A stretch of 64,000 nucleotides of DNA from positions 248,001-312,000 of the forward strand of contig JAFSPU010000003.1 in NCBI GenBank assembly GCA_017451265.1. The letters run 5' to 3'. The translations under genes were made by a program, and so were the position numbers. This document shows positions 46,742-54,279 of this stretch, in pieces. Numbering within the stretch: the stretch's first letter is position 1; each line of letters opens with the position of its first letter. This DNA comes from Clostridiales bacterium. GTDB lineage: Bacteria; Bacillota; Clostridia; Saccharofermentanales; Saccharofermentanaceae. The notes under the pieces were generated by a model that had not been told where the DNA came from, searched no databases, and saw only the letters and a list, made by a program, of their open reading frames with translations.

Positions 46742-48616
46742 TCAGTTTTGCTGTTCTTCGATATTAATTCTGTCGATTACAAGGGTCTCAGACGAGTGGT
46801 TATAAACTCTGAATTCGATGTTGGATGTGTACTCATCCAGCTGGATATAGTAAGTGATCGAATCGTCAGTTACCGTCATAGGATTTGCCGGGATACTGTA
46901 AAACTCTTCGTCTTCAGTGGCACCGCAGTCGATGCCGGCTCGTTCAAGGCCCTGTCCGTATACCGTCACCTGATATATTCCGGGATAAAGTGATATATAA
47001 GGACCGAATGATACGCCTCCGCCTTCAACATAACGGATACCGTCTTTATCCTCTCCGTCTGTGAGGCACAGATTATCGTCATATACGATCTGAGTCGGGA
47101 AAATATGTATGCTGCTGTTATAGCTTAACTCTTCATCGCCAAGCGTCTCCTGATTATATGTCACATACTGAGAGCCGAACTTCAGATCCTTGCTGAAATA
47201 ATCAGAATCTTTACTCATAAACATATATACAAATCCCAGAAGAATAAGCGGTACAAACAATGAATTAACCGCAGTCAAAATGTCTTTGTTGGCATTAACC
47301 GTCTTGAAATCCTTCTTGAGGCCGGGTCTGCTGTTGATATAGAAGATCAGTATGGCAAGTGAAAGACATACTGCCGTGATAAGGCCCGCATTCGCAAGAA
47401 GCGGATACTTATCGCCATAGAACTTACCCATAATCAGACAGCCGACATTATCGTAAATCCTGCGCAAAGTATATGTGTTAATTGTCAGATATGCAGATGA
47501 CATACTGTTGGGATACCCGTTAACAATACCGAGGATGCCCCTGCTCCATGTATATAGCAGGTACAAGATAATATTCGTAACCGCATTCTGCCTGGAAATA
47601 ACGATGAGTATGATCAGGAAAGGAACATACAGAAGATCTCTGTAGAAATAATTGATATAGCCTCCTGTCGAAAGCAGAGTCATGGAGACCATAAGCAAAG
47701 CCATAGACCATACAAGATCCGAGTTATCAAGTTTCTTCCTGCTCGTAAACACAAAGAACATCAACAAATATACGAGAACAACAAACAACGATACTGTATA
47801 TTCACCGATCTTAAAGCCGATATCAGTGGAGAACAATGATTCAGTGAAGCCGGATCCAACAACCCTTACAGTGTTATATGTCTCATTATCCATATACAGG
47901 AAGTAAGCCAGAACCGCCGGCAACACGCAGATCAAAACATCCAGCAGCACACGTCTAAACTTATTCTCGTAGAACAGGATCATGAGTAATACCGGCAGTA
48001 TCATCTCAGGATTAAGAACAACCGAAACTGCAGCAAACACGAGGAACGGTTTTATCTTCCTATTAACTATATGTCTCATGGCAATAACCAGGAACATCAG
48101 GTAAACAATCTCATCCTGAGCTGCATAAAGAGTCGAACACAGAATGTCGAATGAACCTAACATCAAGGGGAAAACGAGAGCGGTATCGGCATCAGGTCTG
48201 ACTGCTTTAATTATTCTGGTACACTCGATGGCAGTTATAACAACACACAGGATAAATCCGAGTTTCATCCAGGCGATATCCCAGATTCCCGTCACTATCA
48301 TATTCCCTGTAATCTCATGCGCGATCCAGACGGGAATATTCCATACTGCAAGAGGAATCATCATGAGGATTGTCTTATCACAACCATAGTACACCGGTTT
48401 ATCAACGCGCAGATTTAATGCTGAATAATCGTAAAAATTCATATCCGTCTTACCGAATACACAGTCAAGCAACTCTGCTGACCACGAAGCATAAACCTCA
48501 CCGTCGACATAGTTAAACATGAAAACCATAACGACTATGCATATCAATGAAATAAGCACTGACAAAGACAACCAAGGTCTCTTAACTAACGGATTACTGC
48601 GAATATCAAGCTTCAA
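46742..48616 (-). CDS. Large polytopic membrane protein, tandem paralogue 1
   Basis: A 624-residue protein with about 12 membrane segments and the same C-terminal soluble domain as 44749-46623 (SYNSSIHIFPTQIVYDDN, GGVSFGPYISLYPGIYQVTVYG, Cys near GIDCG). The first extracytoplasmic loop carries DGEVYASWSAELLDCVFGK. The start is TTG, preceded by GAGG, 13 bp after the stop of the large GGDEF/EAL gene, so it is probably co-transcribed with the c-di-GMP genes. Family unknown; a GT-C-like glycan enzyme is one possibility. Confidence 0.75.
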   Translation of the reverse strand: MKLDIRSNPLVKRPWLSLSVLISLICIVVMVFMFNYVDGEVYASWSAELLDCVFGKTDMNFYDYSALNLRVDKPVYYGCDKTILMMIPLAVWNIPVWIAHEITGNMIVTGIWDIAWMKLGFILCVVITAIECTRIIKAVRPDADTALVFPLMLGSFDILCSTLYAAQDEIVYLMFLVIAMRHIVNRKIKPFLVFAAVSVVLNPEMILPVLLMILFYENKFRRVLLDVLICVLPAVLAYFLYMDNETYNTVRVVGSGFTESLFSTDIGFKIGEYTVSLFVVLVYLLMFFVFTSRKKLDNSDLVWSMALLMVSMTLLSTGGYINYFYRDLLYVPFLIILIVISRQNAVTNIILYLLYTWSRGILGIVNGYPNSMSSAYLTINTYTLRRIYDNVGCLIMGKFYGDKYPLLANAGLITAVCLSLAILIFYINSRPGLKKDFKTVNANKDILTAVNSLFVPLILLGFVYMFMSKDSDYFSKDLKFGSQYVTYNQETLGDEELSYNSSIHIFPTQIVYDDNLCLTDGEDKDGIRYVEGGGVSFGPYISLYPGIYQVTVYGQGLERAGIDCGATEDEEFYSIPANPMTVTDDSITYYIQLDEYTSNIEFRVYNHSSETLVIDRINIEEQQN

Positions 48617-48629
48617 AATAAATGTAACC

Positions 48630-51600
48630 TCAGTTCTTCTCTTCCCATTCTATAAACTCGTCGAACTTCAGCGGCTTTGCATAATAGTAGCCCTGGAAGC
48701 TTCCGACATTAAACTGCTGAAGAATATCTCTCATGCCCTCTGTCTCGATACCCTCGACACATACCTTGGCCCCGAATATGGACGCAAGTACGGCAAAATT
48801 CTTTATCAATTCTCTGTCCACACGGTCCTCTTCGATCCTTTCTACGAAGCCGCGGTCGATTTTGATAATATCAAACGGCAGTTCTTTTACAATACCAACA
48901 GAAGAAAAACCTGTTCCGAAATCATCCAAAGCAATCAGAACACCTCTGGATTTAAGGCTGGCAGTAACATTCTTCAGCAGATTTACATCCAGAAGTCTGC
49001 ATCTTTCTGTAACTTCGAAGCACAGGTGTTCCGGCGGGTAATTCAAATCCTTGAGAATGCGGAATACCATGTCGACGAAGTCATGTTTCTCAAGCTGTGT
49101 ATATGACAGATTGATATTAATAACAAATTCAGGATTCTTCTTAAGTATCTTCTTAGCCGACATAATGGCTTCTTTTATTATCCATTCGCCGAGATCAGGA
49201 AACAGCGGATCGGATTCAAGCAACGGTATAAACTGATCCGGCGGAACCATTCCGTAGATATCATTCTTCCAGCGAAGCAGTGCCTCGGCAGCTACAAGCT
49301 TCTCGGTGTGAGCATCCACCACCGGCTGATAAAGAAGATAGAAACCTCTGTAACCGTGCATGATAGATGCGCGAATCGCATGAAGCTTCTCAAGCCTTTG
49401 CCTGTTATCTTCATTTACATCGTTCTGGAAGAATACCAGATCACCCTGGCTTCTCGTCTTCGATTCGGTATAAGCATAGTTCAGGCAGGCATAGACAGTC
49501 TGCGAATCGAATTCGAAGCGGTCCAGCTTCAGAGCACCGCAGTTGATCTCCAGCATGACCTTCTTATCGTCGACCTGGAAACCCTCACGTAAGAAGTTAC
49601 GTAATTCATCATATTTTTCCTGCAGATGTTCTGCAGTTGCAACGGCACTTATGACAGCGAACTTGGTGCCGTCTATCCTGTAGCAACTTCCGGAATTGCC
49701 TGTAACCTCGAATAGCTTTCTGGCAAACATCTGCAGCACGCGGTTACCGAAATGGTATCCCAACACTTCATTGACTTCAGAGAACTTACTAATGCCGACA
49801 ATAATAATATAGGCAAAAGCATTCCTCTTGATAAAACCGTTAAGATCGTCAAAGAAACCGTACTGGTTACGAAGTCCCGTCAAAGTATCGATATGCCCCT
49901 GTGTACCGTGGTTACGTATAGTACCTACAAAGTAATCAGGCTCACCGAAAAGATCTCTTATTACCACGCCTCTGCAGGTGCATACATCGTACTCACCATC
50001 AGTCCTACGTGCACGGTACTGCATGTCATGACCTGAAGCATTACCAGAGAATATTTCCTCAATACCTTTGTGATATGCATCTCTGTCATCCGGATGTATG
50101 CAGTTCTCCCATATATCTCCTGCACCATACATATATTCGGAAGGAAGTCCGTAAATATCAACAGCATTCTTCGACCACTTGGAAAAGTCGTACTTCATAT
50201 CACAAAGATAGACATAAGTACCTTCAGATACGACATCGTATGACTTAAACAGCGTATCGAGCATCTTGCGTCTTTCTTCCGTAATCATCTTAATGCTTGC
50301 TTCTTTAAGCGAATAGCTTTCGCGAAGAAGCTTCATATCCTTAAGGTGAGCCTTCTCCTCATACATACGCTCATCAGCACGTTTAAAGACATCCTCTACA
50401 TTACTGTCGGTAACAGGATCAAACTCCGCCATACCGGATGCAACGACAGGTCCCTGATTGAGCCTGATATTATTCTCTATCTGCCGTCTTAATGATGAGA
50501 TTAATAACTCACGGTCATCATAATCCCTGTCTTTAAGAATGATTACGAATTCATCTCCGCCGATCCTGAACACGGGACTGTGAGAAAAAAGCCTGCATAT
50601 AAGCTTACAAGCAGTCTTAATATACTCATCACCTTCCTTATGTCCCTGAGTATCGTTGATAAGCTTAAGATCATTAAGGTCACAGATAACTATCCCGAAT
50701 GATGTATTCTTATTCTCGTCAATCGATGCCTGCAGATCCTTCTCAAATTCGTTATAGGCAGTTTTGTTTCTCGTTCCCGTAAGGCTGTCACGTCGGGCGA
50801 TCTCATTGGCAAGATTAAGTGCCTGAATATGTTCTTTCTCCTTCTTGACAGCTTCATCACGATCCTCGATACAAACAATGAAGTGAGTCTTATCGGAAGA
50901 CCAGCTTACAGTCATTCTTGTATAATGGGGCTCACCGTCTCCAACGACCATACGGTAATCCTCTACAAGCTGTCTGTTGTTATCAAGTCCGGATATGAAG
51001 TTATCCTTATCAATGAACAGCTTTATACGGGCTCTGTCATCTGGATGAATCACTCTGTCTATATTCATCTCGGATATACCGAAAAAGTCATCTGCATCCT
51101 CATGAACCTCGAGTTCACCATAGATCTTATGTGTAGCAAATTCAGTGTAATGATCTGTCTCGGCATCTATGTAATAGATAAGATCATAGTGGGATGCAAG
51201 GCTCTCCGCGATCTGTGAATAAGTAACACTTCTCTGCCTAGTCTCGGCAAGTTCTAGTCTCGCCTTAATCTCATCATCGATATTCTCGATACAGACTATG
51301 AGATGTTTCCTGTCGCTTGCCATGATCTCGGTATGTCTTATATGCTTTACCTGATCATTGACTACAAGGCGGTATGCCACAGAGAAAGAATTCCTGTGCT
51401 TTAGATTATTTAACATTGCATCCTTGTAGTGATACTTAAGAATCTTCTCCTGATCCTCGGGATGTACATACTTGCGGATGCTTCTGCGACTCTCAGCAAA
51501 GAAATCACTTCCTGTTGCAGGTACATTCAGCTTCTTATACTCATCAGTAGAGGAGATTTCCACATATGTGTTGTCCTCAACATTAATGTAGTAAAGGGTA

Positions 51601-52082
51601 TCATACTGACCTGCGAGACTTCCCGTTATCTGGTTATAAACCTCTCTTTGACGTGCGATCTCCTTCTCTATCTGTCTTCTTTTGTATTCTTCGTTAATAT
51701 TGATGATTCCGAGGATAAAGTAATCGGCATTATCATCAAGCCCCCTTATCATTCGAAGCGAATGCCATACCGGTTCTCCGTTTATCAACAGACGGTACTC
51801 TATGCTCTGCATACTTCCCTTTTTCATAGCTGCAAGCAGATTATCCTTCTGGATATCTTCGATAAATATATGCTGATCCTCTTCGTAGATAACCTTTTTA
51901 CAGTCCCGGATAATATTCCTGAAAAAGTCATCACCGCCCTGTTCGAGGCTCAACGAATGATACTCGGGATTAACTGAATACCAATAGTATTCATTCGTTA
52001 CCGCATTAACGTAGTAGACACTTGAGTAGTCCACAAGCAGAGCTTCTGCGATCTTCTTAAAAACGGTGTCTTGAGCGTTCAT
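48630..52082 (-). CDS. Multi-PAS, double GGDEF, EAL signalling protein
   Basis: A 1150-residue soluble protein. Three related PAS-like modules (about 1-140, 145-278, 285-418) each contain a YYIxxxxxxY core and an HPDD-type motif. A first GGDEF domain has an intact GGDEF at 508-512. A PAS_3 module (about 612-725, CIHPDDRDAYHKGI) follows, then a second GGDEF domain whose site is DGTKF (804-808) and so probably inactive. An EAL domain (about 895-1150) has AAEALLRW, FEVTER, LDDFGTGFSS, KIDRGFV and QGYYYAKPL intact. It can in principle both make and break c-di-GMP. A GGGGG site precedes the ATG, 9 bp after the HPt gene. Confidence 0.93.
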   Translation of the reverse strand: MNAQDTVFKKIAEALLVDYSSVYYVNAVTNEYYWYSVNPEYHSLSLEQGGDDFFRNIIRDCKKVIYEEDQHIFIEDIQKDNLLAAMKKGSMQSIEYRLLINGEPVWHSLRMIRGLDDNADYFILGIININEEYKRRQIEKEIARQREVYNQITGSLAGQYDTLYYINVEDNTYVEISSTDEYKKLNVPATGSDFFAESRRSIRKYVHPEDQEKILKYHYKDAMLNNLKHRNSFSVAYRLVVNDQVKHIRHTEIMASDRKHLIVCIENIDDEIKARLELAETRQRSVTYSQIAESLASHYDLIYYIDAETDHYTEFATHKIYGELEVHEDADDFFGISEMNIDRVIHPDDRARIKLFIDKDNFISGLDNNRQLVEDYRMVVGDGEPHYTRMTVSWSSDKTHFIVCIEDRDEAVKKEKEHIQALNLANEIARRDSLTGTRNKTAYNEFEKDLQASIDENKNTSFGIVICDLNDLKLINDTQGHKEGDEYIKTACKLICRLFSHSPVFRIGGDEFVIILKDRDYDDRELLISSLRRQIENNIRLNQGPVVASGMAEFDPVTDSNVEDVFKRADERMYEEKAHLKDMKLLRESYSLKEASIKMITEERRKMLDTLFKSYDVVSEGTYVYLCDMKYDFSKWSKNAVDIYGLPSEYMYGAGDIWENCIHPDDRDAYHKGIEEIFSGNASGHDMQYRARRTDGEYDVCTCRGVVIRDLFGEPDYFVGTIRNHGTQGHIDTLTGLRNQYGFFDDLNGFIKRNAFAYIIIVGISKFSEVNEVLGYHFGNRVLQMFARKLFEVTGNSGSCYRIDGTKFAVISAVATAEHLQEKYDELRNFLREGFQVDDKKVMLEINCGALKLDRFEFDSQTVYACLNYAYTESKTRSQGDLVFFQNDVNEDNRQRLEKLHAIRASIMHGYRGFYLLYQPVVDAHTEKLVAAEALLRWKNDIYGMVPPDQFIPLLESDPLFPDLGEWIIKEAIMSAKKILKKNPEFVININLSYTQLEKHDFVDMVFRILKDLNYPPEHLCFEVTERCRLLDVNLLKNVTASLKSRGVLIALDDFGTGFSSVGIVKELPFDIIKIDRGFVERIEEDRVDRELIKNFAVLASIFGAKVCVEGIETEGMRDILQQFNVGSFQGYYYAKPLKFDEFIEWEEKN

Positions 52083-52091
52083 ATATCCCCC

Positions 52092-52436
52092 TTACTTCCC
52101 GCAGGCAAGTTTGAGTTCTTCGTTAAGATCCGATATCTGTTTCAGCAGTTCGGAATAATCCGTATCCGTCTTCGCACGCAGCAGTTCGGTTATCTCGCAC
52201 ACCTTATCATAAAGAGGAGTCAGCGAGAGATTACCGAGCACACCTTTAAGTGCGTGTGCTGCCTCGAAAGCGGCACTAAGGTCACCTTCTGCAATCTTGT
52301 CAGAAAGAACAGTAAACTCCTTCTGTCCCGGCACGGTGGAAACGAGTTTTAAATAAAACTCTTCGTTTCCCATGCATCTTGCTACACCTTCATCGGTATT
52401 AGCACCGAACTGCTTAAGCTCATCTATTGTGATCAT
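52092..52436 (-). CDS. Stand-alone HPt phosphotransfer protein
   Basis: A 114-residue helical protein with the HPt motif AAHALKGVLGNL; the phosphorylated residue would be His61. It lacks a kinase domain. It should shuttle phosphate between hybrid kinases and receivers. The ATG at 52436 overlaps the stop of the REC-GGDEF-EAL gene (ATGA) and has AAGGA 6 nt upstream; another ATG two codons earlier (52442) is possible. Its position between a receiver-bearing c-di-GMP enzyme and the PAS/GGDEF/EAL gene suggests it links the nearby hybrid kinases to them. Confidence 0.9.
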   Translation of the reverse strand: MITIDELKQFGANTDEGVARCMGNEEFYLKLVSTVPGQKEFTVLSDKIAEGDLSAAFEAAHALKGVLGNLSLTPLYDKVCEITELLRAKTDTDYSELLKQISDLNEELKLACGK

Positions 52437-54121
52437 ACGCATTCCTTCTTAATGAATTCTTCAAACTCGGATGCAGGCACAGGGCGTGAGAAATAATAAC
52501 CCTGAATAACCTGGCAACCCATCTTCTTTAATTTTAAAAGCTGACTTTCTGTCTCTACTCCTTCAGCTACGACAGGCACGTCGAGGAACCCAGCGATACC
52601 GATGATCAGCTCGACAAGCTTTAGGCTCTTCTCATCCTTCTCCATGTTACGCACGAACTTCATATCGAGTTTCAGCACATCGATAGGCAGCGTTGTTATC
52701 ATGTTAAGTGACGAGTAACCCGAACCGAAATCATCCATTTCAATCATGAATCCTCTGTCTCTTAACCTGTTTGCCACTTCAGTAAGCGAGTCTGCATTAT
52801 CGGAATATGCTGACTCTGTAATCTCGAGCATAAGATCCTTTTCAGTGATGCCGTTATTCTTAAGGATATTCTGAAGTTTCTCTTCCAGCTTGCTGTCAAA
52901 GATGTCGATCCTGGATACATTAACTGATACAGGCACCGAGTATCCGTACTTATCCTTCCATTCTCTTATGCATGATGCGGCCTTGTTCCAAACAAAGTTA
53001 TCCACCTTCTGAATAAGACCGTTGCTTTCGAAGAGAGGAATAAATTCACCTGGGCTTATCATACCGAGTTCAGGGTGATTCCATCTGATAAGTGCCTCGG
53101 CACTTCTAAGCTTGGGGGTATCTCCCGTGATGTCATACTTAGGCTGGAAGTAAACCTTAAAATCCTCATCCTCGATAGACTGGTCTATGTTCTCTATAAG
53201 GTGTTCCTGATAGATCGCCTTCTGATAAAGTTCCTTGTTATAGTAGGCAACTGTAACTGTGTAATCACCCTTGATCCGGTCGCATGCCAGCTTGGCGCGA
53301 TCGAACATTGTCTCGGGATCTAAAGAAAGATCCGCATCCTGATAGACACCCGCGCGAAGTCTGATCTTAGCAGGTCCCTGATCACTTCCCACCATCTCAG
53401 TTATACGATCCATCAGCGCCTCATATTTTTCCTGATGCTCACAATACAGATAGAATGAATCACCTTCCGTCCTGCACGCCAGAGAAGCATGTTCTTCCAT
53501 AACTTCGGTTATGGTGTCAGCAACTTTCTTAAGTATCGCATCACCTGTCTCACGTCCGTACATCTCATTAACAAGATGGAAGTGATCGATATTGAAAACC
53601 AAGCAGTCCATATCAAGAGTCTTCTGATGAACTTCGATCTGCCTTACATACTCGAAGAACAAGTCCCTCGTATAAAGACCGGTGACATGATCCTTCTCCG
53701 CGGATCTGATTATCGTGTTATCTTCGTACAGTTCGATGATCCTCTCACATCTTGCGAGAATAACATCAGGCATACCGAACGGCTTCTTGATAAAGTCAGC
53801 TGCTCCGAGCTTGATGCTTCTGACCTCAGATTCTTTATCCGAAGTAATGACGATGATCGGAACCGCCTTAAGAACGGGATCAGCTTTAACTTTCTCTATC
53901 AGTTCAAAGCCGTCCATAACAGGCATAAGAAGATCTGAAAGAATCAGCGAATAATCGCTGCCGTCCTCATTAAGTCTTTCCCATGCTTCCTTGCCGTCAC
54001 AGGCAAAGTCCACATCGTAAGTTTCACTTAGCATATTGCCAAGAATCTGGCGGTTGATATCCTCATCATCTACAATCAGGACTCTCTTTTTGAAATTACT
54101 AATCGTTCTGAATCTTTTCAT
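52433..54121 (-). CDS. Response regulator with GGDEF (degenerate) and EAL domains
   Basis: A 562-residue regulator. The receiver (about 12-128) has VLIVDDE, phosphoacceptor Asp63 in LILSDLLMPVMDG, ITSDK and the KKPFG lysine. The GGDEF-like domain (about 140-295) has EGDSF at 219-223 in place of GGDEF and is likely inactive or regulatory. The EAL domain (about 305-560) has AEALIRWNHP, NVNVSR-like VSVNVSR, LEITESAYS, EMDDFGSGYSS, KLDMKFV, AEGVET and QGYYFSRP, and is probably an active phosphodiesterase. The start is ATG 54121 because the GGGAGAAGG ribosome site lies just ahead; an upstream TTG would include that site. Confidence 0.93.
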   Translation of the reverse strand: MKRFRTISNFKKRVLIVDDEDINRQILGNMLSETYDVDFACDGKEAWERLNEDGSDYSLILSDLLMPVMDGFELIEKVKADPVLKAVPIIVITSDKESEVRSIKLGAADFIKKPFGMPDVILARCERIIELYEDNTIIRSAEKDHVTGLYTRDLFFEYVRQIEVHQKTLDMDCLVFNIDHFHLVNEMYGRETGDAILKKVADTITEVMEEHASLACRTEGDSFYLYCEHQEKYEALMDRITEMVGSDQGPAKIRLRAGVYQDADLSLDPETMFDRAKLACDRIKGDYTVTVAYYNKELYQKAIYQEHLIENIDQSIEDEDFKVYFQPKYDITGDTPKLRSAEALIRWNHPELGMISPGEFIPLFESNGLIQKVDNFVWNKAASCIREWKDKYGYSVPVSVNVSRIDIFDSKLEEKLQNILKNNGITEKDLMLEITESAYSDNADSLTEVANRLRDRGFMIEMDDFGSGYSSLNMITTLPIDVLKLDMKFVRNMEKDEKSLKLVELIIGIAGFLDVPVVAEGVETESQLLKLKKMGCQVIQGYYFSRPVPASEFEEFIKKECV

Positions 54122-54279
54122 CTTCCTTCTCCCTCTTACCAATATAGAGTTCCAAAGTCTCGAATAATGATTCGGGTCGGACTGGTTTACTTAAGTGTTC
54201 ATTTTATGGCTATCTTAATCGCCCTGTTATTACGGTTTATACTCACGTAATCAGCCATTACCCCCGTCCCCCTGCCGAG

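Noticed and set aside
54122-54279. Terminator in the 158-bp gap between the kinase unit and the REC-GGDEF-EAL unit
   Set aside because: No stem with a T-run was found on the minus strand; the gap has AT-rich stretches that could be a promoter, but no firm hexamer pair.
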